Assembly: GCA_037975125.1 (NCBI GenBank)
Contig: JAJQOW010000235.1
Span: forward strand, 84,846 to 148,845
DNA from: Latrodectus hesperus
Taxonomy: Eukaryota; Arthropoda; Arachnida; Araneae; Theridiidae
Direction of reading: 5' to 3'
Length of the DNA stretch: 64,000 nucleotides
Below are positions 46,844 through 60,367 of this stretch, piece after piece. The notes under the pieces were generated by a model. It searched no databases and was not told where the DNA came from. It worked only from the letters and a program-made list of their open reading frames with translations. Numbering within the stretch: position 1 is the stretch's first letter; each line of letters begins with the position of its first letter. The position numbers were made by a program, and so were the translations under genes.

Positions 46844-49459
46844 AATTTCATATAACTTACAAAATAATTTGAGAGAGGACTGACTTTGTTTTAAAATACT
46901 GTGTTATCCTCATGAACATGTTTTCTTTCTTAAATTTTTGATTTTTATAATAAAAAATATTAATTTTGTAAAAATCTATATTGAATTAATATCCTCTAAT
47001 TTTGGGTATAATTTTTGGTATTCTGGTTTCAGTATCAGAGTCAGTAATATAATTGATTGGGGAACTATATATATATATATGTGTATATACAGAACAATTT
47101 ATAGTAATTCAATCCTAAAAATCTACTTTTAAATGATAATAACGAATTTAAAGTTAAAATACATATAGCCATTTTCCCAATCCAAACAGCAGGAATCTAA
47201 CATGCACCATTTACAGAAACCATTTCTGCTATTCATATACATATGCCCTTTTAGTGAGAAAAGAATCCTTTCTCAACAAGGAAGCTGTTTCCCGCTCTGT
47301 CACGAAACAGCGGGATTCTTATGGGGAGAAGATTTTCCAAGAATTTCCCCTATCTTAAGGTTACCGTCATGTAAGATGAAAATCAGTTAAGTTTGGCCTT
47401 AAAAATATTGGCGTTGTACAGTAATATATGTGGTATAAGTAGAGTTGTGGTCAGAGCTTGATTTGCAGAAATAAAAGAAAATTTGAATTAAAATTAAAAA
47501 TTCTAATAAGTACGCGTTATTCACATGCTAAAGATCAACAATCATTAAGCTGGCTTAAAAAATAATAATTCTTTGAATACTGTGAAAAATTCTAAGGAAA
47601 TTCCGAAAGGACTTTCTTTTAAAATTGTTCGACTATTGCTAAGGTTAACTGAATTACATATAATCGTTCCAACTCAAAGAATTTTTCTTAGTGCAAAAAA
47701 AGCAATTTTTGCTAATTATATTCAATAGAAGTGTTTATTATATTACAGTCTTTTAAGCACTGCTATATTTATTATATTATATATAGCAGTTTTTAAAGTC
47801 ACACTAAAGTAGGAACAGTAAAAATTTGTATTTTCTGAAAAATAGGTTTTTTTGCTGAAAAAAATTGTCGTGATATTTTGCTTACAAATCTTTTATTCTT
47901 GGAATAAGCAATTTTTTAAATATTCTTTTATTTTAATATTCTTTAATATTCTTTTATTTAAAATTGAAAATACGTTTTTTTTCTATGACACATATAGTGC
48001 TGATATTTATAAAAATTTTGTTCAGTAATTTTTATTAGATTATATATTCTGGTTTCTCTCCGAAAAGGATGATTTCAATGCTGATGTTATATGCAGCTCA
48101 ACGATGAATGACAAAAATTCTTCTACATTACAGTGGCACAATAATATTTATCTCTTATATTAAGTTGTTAATGAAGATAGCTGACTTATAAAGAAAGAAA
48201 ATGAAATTAACAACTCTTTAAGTGGTTTGTCTATTTTTTTCACTCACAATTAATAATTGACATATTTTTTGTGAATAATATAAGAAAACTCTCAAAGCAT
48301 TTAGGAGATATTTATCATTTTGTAATAAATTTAAATATAAGGTATATTATATTGTCTTTTCAAAATCTGCTGTAATTAAAATTTCTGGAAATCTAACATG
48401 TTAAAAAACGATTTCAATTTATTTGATGTTCCTTTTCAAAGAAATCACAAGTAGCAATTTCTTACAGATATGTATATGTGTATCCTTGGAGCAAATATTA
48501 TTTAATAAGAAATTTTATTGCACTTAATTAGTATATATATGTATAACCATAAGTTTCATATATTGCATAAATAAATGCTTGATAGGTTTAATGTTATAAA
48601 ATAATTTTACTATTTAAATAATATTAAGAATTAGAATATCAAAATTATTTATTCAGCTTATTTCATGCGTGAATTAGTAGAGTCCGTATTTTGCTAATAT
48701 TCTATGCAAAAGATTTCCACTAGTAATCAGCAAAACGAATGGACACTTCCTGTTTGTGAATGACTCAAATACAGTACGCCGGGAAAAGAGACCACTCGTG
48801 ATTTAGTTCCCACGGGTTTCCTCAGAAATGAATTCTCCAAAATGTGGTCAGTTTACTTCCTGCCAAACAGCAAGAGAAAGAGAATTTCGAACTAAAATAA
48901 CTGGGGTCATACATTCGAGTACTCAAAGTTCTGTGGGCTCTTGAATCAAATATAATTGCTGCCTTTTATACACAAAAATCGTCAATATTAGTAATTAACA
49001 CCATAAAAGATTTTGGGGAAAAATATAAATGTTGGTCTTTTAATGGAAAAGTATTTGCATATTTAAGTTTTATATATTTAACAAAGAACAAACAACTCCA
49101 AACTTGATAAAGATTTTGACAGCTAATGTTTCTTTTAAAAAATATTAAAAACATATTAAATCGGGAGTTTTAAAGCTCACTTTATTGGTTTAATAATAAT
49201 ATTCTAATAATTAGATATAACAAGTGAAATATTTTATTACATTAACATTTTTTACGCACATAAATTTTTTTTAACTTTTCCCCTTCAGTGAAATATAAAT
49301 GTTTCGAAATATACATGTGTAGAAATGCTAAATTAAAAATTAAAGAATATTGAAAAGAAAGTAACTTTATGAACATAATAGAGTTAAATTTGTTTTTTAG
49401 TCTATCATTAGAAAATAAAAATATGGATCTAATTTTGTTTACAGCAAGTAAATATTTTT
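46844..49459. other. AT-rich intergenic DNA
   Basis: Apart from the hairpin at 47751, two less AT-rich patches stand out (47240-47400, with gctgtttc/gaaacagc pairing, and 48720-48950). Neither has a recognised function or coding frame. Confidence 0.4.
47751..47797. repeat. Imperfect hairpin
   Basis: actgctatat (47759-47768) pairs perfectly with atatagcagt (47781-47790), and the pairing extends outward imperfectly through ttttaag and ttttaaa. It is small; function unknown. Confidence 0.45.
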
Positions 49460-50225
49460 AAATATTATTGACTAAATTAATAGATATTTTCAAAAATTGC
49501 ATTTTGGTAAGCATAAATTAATTAACAAGAAAGAAATTTTTACAAAATTTCTAAAATGGTAACTTTAAATTAATGTTATTAGTCGTTAAAGGTATTTTTT
49601 ACAACACAAAAAAGATTATTTTTTGAATTAGAACTATTTTATTGAAATCATAATGGTTATATTAATTTTAGAATTCATTTTAAAAAATTTATTTAATAAC
49701 TCATAAAAAAACAAGGCATAGTGTTTATTTATAAAGTATATTTCATACATGAAAAACCATAAATTATAGCAATAATTAAATATTGAAAAATAAAAGAAGT
49801 AAATATTAAAAGTGTGTACATTAATAAATTGTTAAGTGACAACTTTTATTTTGCATAATTTAGAAAAGTTCACCTTTCACGGGATTTGTGTAAATGTTTA
49901 TTCTTCTTCAAATAACAATTGCAAATTTTTATTCTCTCTCCATCATTTTAAATTATATTACAAAATCTTAGTTAAGAATATTCGATTTGTCTATTCAAAG
50001 TAGGAATTTATAAAAATTTGACTTTATGATTGAGAAACTAAATAAATTTATTAGTATTCAGCCAATTTTCTTATACAAAATAAATTTGAATTGAATGAAT
50101 TCTCAAAATTCTGCATATTTTATAGAAACATTAATTTATGTGGAAACCCTAACAAAAGGTTTTTAAAACAAAAGACAATTTTCTAAAACACTTAATAAAA
50201 TATCTTTTAAAACTTGCAGTATTTG
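49460..50225 (+). repeat. Dispersed duplicated segment, copy 2 (copy 1 at 42898-43265)
   Basis: Longer copy of the segment at 42898, with about 400 bp of extra sequence between the two matching blocks. Confidence 0.6.
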
Positions 50226-50676
50226 ATATTTATTAATATCAAATGCCAGTTCATTCCTAAATGTAGTTTTGTGATTTAATGTGAGTTCGTCTGAAAATGA
50301 TAACACTTTTCCTTAAAACAGCATGGTGACGTTATGTACATCAAACACACCAAAATAATATTCTCATGCAAAATGAGGAGTAGCACCATTTCTGTTCTTA
50401 AAAAGAAAAAAAAAAAAAAAAAAAAAAACCATGATACATAAATGAAATGATCATTCTCTCGAGCTTTGTGATTGCTTTCATACATGGAATATTTTTATAA
50501 TACATGAAATATGAGTCCCCCATTTCTGTGTAATATGAAGTCTTCAAAAAATACAGGAATGTCAAAATAGAGGATGAACTAAACTTAAGTGTAAATAGAA
50601 AATTTGATGCAGATAATTTGAAATTAGAAACATATATGGTCAGAAAAAAAATCAAGAAAATTTATTTGTCTTAATC

Positions 50677-50988
50677 CAGGGGTGTTTGTGCTCCGGGGAA
50701 ACCCCGGAATTCCGAGGATTTTGAACTTCGATACCCGGATATTCCGGGGATCGTCAAAAGGAAGTAGGAAAATTCCGGGGATCGTCGTTCAAAAGGAAGT
50801 AGGAATAATATTTATTTTGATCTGGGTAATTTTGTTTGCTTTGAAAGCAGAAAACGCAATAATTAGGACATTCAATACTTCAGAATTGTAATTTTTCATT
50901 TCTCCCCCCACTTCTCGAAACTCCAAAATGTCGGTAGTAAGTCCGTAAAAGTTTCCGGGGATTTTTTGGGGTTCCATAAACACCCCTG
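50677..50988. mobile_element. Short hAT-type MITE
   Basis: The ends are inverted: caggggtgtttgtgctccgg at 50677 and, reading inward from 50988, caggggtgtttatggaac. CAGGGGT-type ends are characteristic of hAT elements. The 312-bp interior has no transposase. Its left half contains a diverged direct repeat (attccggggatcgtc, then aaaaggaagtagga, twice). A clean 8-bp target duplication is not visible. Confidence 0.6.
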
Positions 50989-51454
50989 TTTATCATTATA
51001 TAATTGACTGTAAAGAGGAATAAAAAATTATTAAGTATGAACATCAGTTCAAATTTTCTTGATAACTTATAAATTTTAAAGTGATAGCCTATATAATAGA
51101 GATGGAATGAAAGCAAATCCATTCAAATAATCCGAAAAACCGGATTTAATGAACTAATATATGTTTTTAGACCATAGAAAAAAAAGTACGTTTTTGTTTG
51201 TTTGTTTAGATAAATGTGTTTACCATTTATTCTTATTCTCTGAAGTTAAATTCTGCTTGCTTATCTTATACGAAAAAATATTGCAATAATTTCAGAATGT
51301 CTCATTCTAGCAACAAATAAGAATTATATTTATATTTGAAATTTGTAACATGTTATTTTCAGTTTTCTTTAACCAAAATAATAATTAACTATAAGTATAA
51401 ATATATGCTTTCATTATTTACAAAACAGACATCTGGTATTTTTGGTCCCTTTTA

Positions 51455-51555
<101 letters not shown>

Positions 51556-52250
51556 CGATATACCCCAACACTCCAACATCATGATTAGTTTTACAGATGA
51601 CACTTCCATTCTATCCATTGACTCTGACCATAATATTGTATGCAACTGAGCATATGACTCAAATTTAGAAAAGACTCAGAGTCTGGAAGACTAAAATCAA
51701 CTCCTTAAAATCTCAAGCATTCCTATTTACCAGGAACAGTTGTAAAAAAATTAAAATTGTGATGGTCTAGAGATTCCCTGGCATCCTAGTGTTGTTTACA
51801 TAGGGGTTATAATGGATGAATGTCTCACAATGAAGTATCATTTCATCAAAAATAAGAGCTAAATTCACGCAGCTAAAATTATCATCTACCTCCTATTAGC
51901 CTCCAACTCTAAGCTTTCTTTAGGAAACAAACTCCAATTTTACAAAGCCTATTTTAGGCCAATAATTACTATGTTTCTACAATTTGTGGAAAAGTATGTA
52001 ATACTAACTTAAAAGTATTGGAAGCCCAGCTAAACAAGTTTCTAAGACTTATTTCTAACTCGCAATATTATTTCAGAAATGAGCATTTTTAGAGCCAATT
52101 TTGGAATGACTATCATCAACCACTATATAAAATTTTCAGCTTTCAATTTTTTCAATAACCTGTGGAAAATAAAAAACTCTGAAGTAATGGCACTTGAACC
52201 ATAGAACCTTTACGAACTAAAATTTTTTCATAGACTAATTGCAGTCCTTC
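51556..52250 (+). pseudogene. Reverse transcriptase fragment of a Jockey-type non-LTR element
   Basis: Joined across several frames, the plus strand shows the RT catalytic region (SFTDDTSILSIDSDHN, the equivalent of FADD). It continues with WKTKINSLKSQAFLFTRN, where NxxKSQ is the next conserved block, then GVIMDERLTM-like and YHFIKNKS/RAKFTQLK-like thumb sequence, and LYKAYFRPI-like. It ends near 52250 without RNase H. Many frameshifts and stops show an old, dead copy. The left side is cut by the (AT)n tract. Confidence 0.75.
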
Positions 52251-52985
52251 AACTCAAACCAAATACCAGTATCTGAACAATTTAAATTAATAATGCACAA
52301 TTAAAAGTTTATATGATGCAACTAAAATTTTGCAGCTTATATAAAAGTGATAATATTATTGAATTAATAGATAATATGTTTCTAATTGCCTTACTGAATT
52401 GCTAATATCTTAAATATCCAATTAATTTGAACTTAACTTGAAAACCCTTATTTGATATCCATTTTCTATATACTATTATGTATCAATAATTTGGTCACAT
52501 TATCTTTCTTGTGTATATTAAGTATTAATAATGAATGAAAAATGTATGTTTATATTAGAATCATTGTATCTGATGGAATATTCCAGTTAATTCTTTTTGC
52601 CTTGCTATATACTTATGTAGTGTATTATTGACTGAAATTTCGTTTTAACACTGAACTTAGCAATATGGATATAATCTCTTCTATAAGTCTGTAATTAACT
52701 TCAAGCAAGTTTTTGAATTGTGTAAATATTTATAAATCTTATTAATAATAATTAAATATATGTAATGTAAAGTCACCATGCAAAGCTTCTTGGGAGTATT
52801 TAAAATATAATCTACTTGAGATTCATTACCATTACTATTCACTCTGTCATTATGTGTGTATATAAAACTTAGATGCCTACCAATAACTACGAAAATAGAT
52901 AAAATACCCTTAGGTAGACACCGCACTAATTCATTATACTAACAGATGTCCGGTGGAGGGGTTGAAAGAAATTTTTTCTACTTCC
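52251..52985. other. AT-rich intergenic DNA, nothing recognised
   Basis: No feature recognised. Confidence 0.4.
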
Positions 52986-52991
52986 GACACG

Positions 52992-53322
52992 TTTAAAACC
53001 CAGGGCTAGGGAAGAGAGGGCTAGGGAAAACATATGTTTTCCCTAGCCCTCTTTTTAAACCATCTACCATAATTATTAAACAGGGCTAGGGAAAACATAT
53101 GTTTTCCCTAGCCCTCTTTTTTAAACCATCTACCATAATTATTAACAGGGCTAGGGAAAACATATGTTTTCCCTAGCCATCTTTTTTAAACCATCTACCA
53201 TAATTATTAAACAGGGCTAGGGAAAACATCTGTTTTCCCTAGCCCTCTTTTTTAAACCATCTACCATAATTATTAAACAGGGCTAGGGAAAACATATGTT
53301 TTCTCTAGCCCTGTTTAAAACC
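52992..53322. repeat. Tandem array of five 65-66 bp units, each with a 32-bp palindrome
   Basis: Palindromes with half-site gggctagggaaaacat and its reverse complement lie at 53018-53049, 53083-53114, 53148-53179, 53214-53245 and 53280-53311. The first two are perfect; the last three each carry one base breaking symmetry. The spacers repeat tttttaaaccatctaccataa and attattaaaca. An extra half arm (cagggctaggga) lies at 53001. gtttaaaacc stands at both ends of the array (52991-53000 and 53312-53321) in direct orientation, like a target duplication. No family was recognised. Confidence 0.9.
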
Positions 53323-53554
53323 AGTTTCTTGACTCGACGACTCCTGCACTTTCATTTTGTCAGGCTTCAATGGTTCCCTTCTCATTGTGGTCCTGCAGAA
53401 TAATTCGTCAATGAAAATTTATTCCATGTTAAACTCTTTTTAGAATTAACGCTAGTAAATTTTGATTTAAAATTTAAATTTGTTAACATCATATATAATT
53501 TTATTCTACTTGAATCGAAACACTACCATCATTTTTTCGTGGTTAATGAACACT

Positions 53555-53568
53555 TTGTGTGTGTGTGT

Positions 53569-53642
<74 letters not shown>
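53555..53642. repeat. Compound (GT)n(AT)n microsatellite
   Basis: A short (gt)n followed by (at)n. Confidence 0.97.
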
Positions 53643-53644
<2 letters not shown>

Positions 53645-53874
53645 GCAAGATTAGAAAAATCACATAAGTGGAAATTTTGAAAATTACAAGAATAGATAAA
53701 AAACATTTATGTTATGTTTAGCAATGCATTCAGCGCAAAAATTTTAAAATATATATTGAACGTTTTTCCAACTGTTTAATATATTTCGTATTTTCAATGC
53801 ATTATTTCCCAATTGGTAGTTTAAATGTATTATTCTCCATCTAATATTTGATTACTAATTTTATGTTGTTGCTT

Positions 53875-53985
53875 CTAATGACACTTGGACAAGCCAAGCT
53901 CGCTATGCCTTTGACTATGCGAATTTAAGTCGGAGGGGAGCGTCTTTCGTTTTAATTAGAGCACCATGTAGGTGAAAGTTATAGC
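53875..53985 (-). repeat. Family A SINE, 3' part only
   Basis: Minus-oriented sequence matching the 3' end of the SINE at 9727-9845 (cacttggacaagccaagctc, agcgtctttcgttttaatta, agcaccatg). The tRNA head and the body are missing. Confidence 0.7.
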
Positions 53986-56045
53986 AAATTTTTTTCATTA
54001 TTATCAATTACTTTTTGTCGCTAAAAATAAAATGAAAATACTTTCATTCATAAATTGAGATGCGGTAGATATTTCTGAAAGTTACCTTGTAGTTGTGTCA
54101 GTGTTTCTTACGTAGTACGTAGTTTTAATTTCTGTTTACAATGAAAATAATCATAGTTTTATTAAAGCTTAAAACACTGCAGATAAAATTTGCTCACAAT
54201 ATAAAGATAATGTTTTTTTGCTAATGCTTTGATTAGAATTGTATAATAATATTTTCTGAGACTAATGCGAGTATATTTTGGAATGTACTATTTGAATGAA
54301 CATTTTTCAAGTTCTCAATCATTGAGAAATGAACAGAATATTACTATTTAATGTATGACCTTACCATTTTTATTATAACTAGTTGCAAATTCATTACTTT
54401 AAAGAAGTCTGTAATTATTTTAAACAATTATTTCAGAAAATTCTCTGTAATAAATTAATATACTCTATATCATAGTTTTTGAAACAGTCTAAATTTGTTT
54501 TACAAACGGATGCATGTAATCTTAAAATTCTTATAACATTTCTTAATTTGGTATGTAAAACAACGAATGGAAAAAAATCGATTTCTTATTGATAAGTATA
54601 GAATTTATGGTAAACACATATACATTTTCATGAAAATTACGATTAGAATTAAGATTCCTCTCGGTGAAAATGACCCTCTCCTTTCGGTCAAGGGGGTAGG
54701 AAATGTCATCTTCTCACGCCGGCGTAGGAGCTGTTTTTTGAAACGGTGACGCCGTGCTCAAAAGATTAAATAAGACTTCATATTGTTTTATTTTAAATGT
54801 TTCTTGTAAATAAATTGCGTATACCATTTGGACTAAGCAAAAAATACAATTTAAGTTTTAAAAAATTATTAAATATTTTAAGTGTTATCGATAGTTAATT
54901 GCTACAAAATTTTATAGCAAATTTAACGAAAATTGAAATACTATAATAAATAATTCTTTAGGCTCTTATTATTGCTAATCCATGTATATTTTTGTAATAT
55001 GCATGTAAAAAAGTAAATATTGAAACAAATATTAAATTTTTTAATTGCTTATTTAAATTTTTTTATTACGAATTTAGAGTCAAATAATGAAAAGATTGCT
55101 TGAAGCTTCGTCCTGAGAAATAGCATTATTAAACTCAATCAGAGAAAAAATAGCTTGTTTGTGGTTGGTAAGGGTGCATATCTGAAAAAATCAAGAGATT
55201 TACTAGTCTGATTGGAGAGGTTTTTAAGAATCTGAAAAAAATCATTAAAATCTTATCACATTTTGCTTTCCAAGAAACGTACTTATCGTCATAGCAAAAT
55301 TTATATTATTTATTTTACTAATAACCTAATGCCACATGTCTCAGCTGTATAATGTTTGTTACTACAATATCGCAGATAATAACATTAAGACAATAATAGC
55401 ACTGAAACTATCATCTTCTTTTCAATGATATATTTTAAATCTATCTAATTCTATGTGAAAATATATTAGTGCTGATTCTAAATGTATATTTCACTTATAG
55501 ATTATTATATAATTAATTTCATTTTCTCATTCATAATTTTCATTTGTATATTTATTTTCGTTAATATTTTTCAAAATAATTCCCTATAAGCTAGTTTTGT
55601 GAAAATAATATTTTTTCTTCTATGGACATAATTCTTTGAAAAAAATATTACATATGAAGGTAACTTTTCGTTGGTTAGTTGGGTTTTGTGGCACAAAGTC
55701 AAAATAAAACAAGCTGATCCAAACTGAAGTTTTCGATGCGGACTTGGTTTGCCAAACCAAATAACATTAAATATTTTTAAATAGATGTTACCATATCATT
55801 TAAAGTTTTTTACGAAAGAACCGTTAACATGTACTGTAAAATTTTCAAATATTAAATGGGGTTTGTGTTCGATAGTTAAAATTAGATAAAATGCTTAAAA
55901 CCGATTGCTTTTAAACACGCACAGAGATTGCAATGGCTGGGTTCCCGTAGCAAATGTTCTAAGGTTAAAATATAATGGTTAAAAAATATGCAGTAGCATT
56001 AATTAAAATCTGGATAGTTAAAATATGATGCACTGTATATGTGCT
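53986..56045. other. AT-rich intergenic DNA
   Basis: A short GC-richer patch at 54660-54755 and a stretch at 55675-55760 beginning ttggttagttgggttttgtgg, similar in style to the ttgg tail of the SINE at 11164, stand out. No genes were recognised. Confidence 0.4.
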
Positions 56046-56049
56046 ACAC

Positions 56050-57480
56050 AACTAAATTCTACAAAAATTCCTACCCAGAAACACCTATTCTTTAAATACT
56101 TAAAAATAGTTCTTTGTGAGTGAAACGCTTATGACCGATACGAAAACGAGTCAGTTGGACATCTGTGATTCGGTATAGATCAAGGGTAAAGATAAAGGTA
56201 AAAGGATGACTAATGGGAAGATGGTAAAGATTTTTTTGCAGACTTGCCTATTACAGAACTCCTGTCAAAGTGACTGTATGAAATGTTTAAATCTATTTCT
56301 TACATCACATAGATGGAACTAAAGATAAAATGGAAATAATTGCAGGCTTAGCTGTCACATTAGTCTTCTCATTGTCATCTATATATATATAATAAGTCTG
56401 TGGCTTGGTATCCAGGAAAAAACAATATATTAAAATACTTGAACCCTACTGAAATAAAAGATACAATTTCTCAAAACTTCTAAAATAATTCCACTTTCAG
56501 AAAATACGTAAATGTATGCCCATTTTCAGTATGCAGCTGCTTAAGTGCATGTGATATAGCCTTAGCCTCAGCAATGAAGATGAAGTAGGGCTTGTGGAGA
56601 TATTAGCTAAAAGAAATATTAAAAAAAAAACAGCACAGCCAAAATGTCTAGCAGTTTTGGATCCACTTATGAAGACAGGACTCTACATAGCACACGGATA
56701 GCGTTGAAATGCATAAAATTGTTGAAAAGTAGCAGAAATTACGTCCAACTTTTTATGGTCTTCAAAAGAATTGAGTACGGTGATGTGTACATCATACCAA
56801 ATTGGGTGTGCGAATAAGTTTGTAGACTCATCACATAGATCAGACAGCAAAAGCTAAGATTAATACGAGTGAGAAAAGATTGAACGTTGAATGGTCTTGC
56901 TTTATCTAATCTCTTAAGGGAAGAATTATGAACAATAGAACGTAAGAGTTGATGAGGTGTGGATACAATTTTTGAATAATAATTAAGAGACAGGTCTAAG
57001 AGTAACTGAAGGCAGATTACATATAGATTATTGATGAGTAATATGTGAAAGGCATCAGAGCATATCTTTACAGCAGAATGGTGAACTGTGTCCAATCTGC
57101 CTAAGACGAAAAATATAGACGGCTATCCATTAACAACACAGCCGTAGTCAATGGGAGATAACATTAATGACTGGTACATTTAAAAGAGTGATTTGTGATC
57201 TGTACTCCAAAAGGTAATCGAAATTGCCTAACAGATATTATAAAAAATAGCTAACAATTCTTCCACAAATGTAAAATTTGAGAAAGAAAATTTAATTTTC
57301 TATCGAAAATCATTCCAAGGAATTTTATATTATCAATCACAGGAATAAGTCTTCTGTTTAAGAGAAGCAAAAGATCATGGTGAATATTAGTTTTCTTGCA
57401 GAAATGATCACAGCAACACTTGCTAGGAAGTAGACTAAAACCATTCTGTGCACATCAAATAACAATATTATTTACAATTT
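56050..57480 (-). pseudogene. RT end, RNase H and C-terminus of an I/Jockey-type non-LTR element
   Basis: On the minus strand the order is RT thumb and linker sequence (LGNFDYLLEYRSQITLL, then RLRLCC at about 57230-57140, then the frame 57095-56739 starting MDTVHHSAVKICSDAFHILL). RNase H remnants follow (IFIAEAKAISHALKQLHTEN at about 56580-56530, bearing the catalytic E block), and then the tail (SLPLIYTESQMSN, LVFVSVISVSLTKNYF at about 56190-56100, corresponding to the LTR.RIGH..LTH region). Frameshifts and stops abound, so it is dead. In live relatives these domains copy the element RNA at the target site. Confidence 0.75.
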
Positions 57481-58245
<765 letters not shown>

Positions 58246-58879
58246 TCCCAGAAATAAAATATATTTTCTTTACTATAACTGATAAATATGGTTTGGAAAT
58301 TAAATCGGGGAAAGACGATTGGAATAATGAAAATTTGAATCAAATGAGCAAATTAATGTGATTAACAAAAATTATCTTGTTATTTAGAAGAACTAAAACA
58401 GAATAATGGTGCAAAAAATTAATTTTGAAATTTGAATATTATTAAAGAAATTCAAGAAAAGTATTGTTAAAAATGGACATATGGGTATCCATATTTAAAT
58501 ATTTAAATTTAAATTGAATAATGACTTGTTAGTAAAATATATAAGAAAAATGGATTATTGATTTAATAGAAATAAAATTAAAATAGTTTGAACTAATAAT
58601 TCCAAATGGAATCCAAACAACTGTACCGCACATGTATATCAAGATATATATTTCTTCCTTGAGGATTTCAATATGAATAAATTTATTGCATTTACTGATT
58701 ATGTACATAAAAATAGCAATCAGTTGAATGTATGAGGTTTTCAACACAAAAAATATTGAATTAATTTTTTATTCAATTGAAATTAATTGAATGGAGTTTC
58801 AGTCAAATTATATTTCTTGTTCAGTTTTTACATTTTAATGAGACATTTTTACATTTTTACATTTTAATTTTTACATCTC

Positions 58880-59095
58880 GATAGCCTGTATGTATGTGAT
58901 GAGCTCGTTTACATGTGTGTATGTGATGAGCTCGTTTGCATGTGTGTATGTGATGAGCTCGTTTGCCTGTGTGTATGTGATGCCCTCGATAGCCTGTGTG
59001 TATGTGATGGCCTCCATTGCCTACATACACACGTATGTGATGCCATCGATAACCTGTGTGTATGTGATGTCCTTGATTTCTGGTATGTATATGAT
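58880..59095. repeat. 27-bp minisatellite, about eight units
   Basis: gtatgtgatgagctcgttt-type units of 27 bp recur from 58890. One unit is 33 bp (an extra 6 bp), so a reading frame is kept on both strands. On the minus strand this gives HIHTCKRAH-like repeats. In reverse complement the unit shares about two thirds of its bases with the 27-bp unit at 41924-42166 (catacacac.tgt.a...gag). Confidence 0.85.
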
Positions 59096-59099
59096 TTGA

Positions 59100-59870
59100 A
59101 ATAAGAAATTTTAATGTATGAAACAAAAAATTAATTTTTATATTTATAATTCAGTGGGAACTGCTAAAGTATACAGTAAAATCCTTTCATAAAAGTTTAT
59201 AATAAGAGTGTAACGTAATGATATTATGTGTTGAAAATTTCTGAACAAATTTAACTAAAAACTTTTTGTAAATTTTCATTTAACATAAATTTTAATTCTT
59301 TAATTATTTATTTATGAATAAATAAATAAATGTTAATGAAAAAGCAGGAAAATATAAATATATTTACATTTTATTTTTAAAAATGTAATAAGAACAAAAC
59401 ATGACACAGTCATTAATATTAAAGTGTAAATTAAAAACTGTATATCTAATTCAGCAAAATTAAAATTATACTTCTTATTATAGCATTTGGAATTCTTTTC
59501 AAATGAAGAAAATTTTTCAATACTTACCAATACTTTCAATACAAGTAAAAAAATATATATCATTAACATTTATAAAATTTTGTACAGTTAATAAAATTAA
59601 CTTTATATTAAATGAAAAAATATATTTAATTATTTTTTAAAGAAGTTCCTTTAAATCTAAAAAGGTCTGCTATTTTATAAAAAACAAGCTATAAAGGTAA
59701 TTAAGTATATTTAAATTTTTAATTAACTTATTTTTTTAAAAAACATAATAATAATTATACTCATCTACTGATGTACTAAAGAACTAAATGTATGAGTTTT
59801 TATGAAATTATCACAATGAACGATATTAAAAAATTTTTGACATACACAATGTACATTTTTTCGGTTGTCT
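59100..59870. other. AT-rich intergenic DNA, nothing recognised
   Basis: No feature recognised. Confidence 0.4.
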
Positions 59871-59874
59871 GAGG

Positions 59875-60000
59875 ACACACTCACAACCCGGATTTTACCG
59901 GACCACCGAGGACGTCACATTTTACAAGATACACACTTTTGATACACACATACACAAGTTTAATGCACAAAGTGTAAACCGAGGACCCTTTTAAATGTCA
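59875..60000. repeat. Degenerate minisatellite-like patch
   Basis: Contains ctgaggacacactcacaac, ccgaggacgtcac, gatacacac twice and ccgaggaccc, the same words as the 27-bp minisatellite at 41924. Probably a decayed array of the same family. Confidence 0.45.
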
Positions 60001-60202
60001 ACAAAAATGATAACTAAAAAATAAAAATATATAATTCAGACTTAAAACAAACAAAATCAAACAGAGAGCTTTCTTCAATTTCAACAAAAATTAAAATTCA
60101 AGCTGAAATTTTGCAATTTCTACACAAAAAAAGGAAAATCAAAGCGTGGACGTCCTCGGATCTGCCGACGCCCTCGGTTAAAAGGTGTGTATACACACTA
60201 TT

Positions 60203-60367
<165 letters not shown>

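Noticed and set aside
53018..53311. Telomere-like repeats because of ctaggg motifs
   Set aside because: There is no TTAGG or TTAGGG tandem; ctaggg occurs only as part of the palindrome arms.
52992..53322. CRISPR-like array of regularly spaced palindromic repeats
   Set aside because: The spacers are nearly identical to each other and the genome is eukaryotic; it is a tandem repeat.
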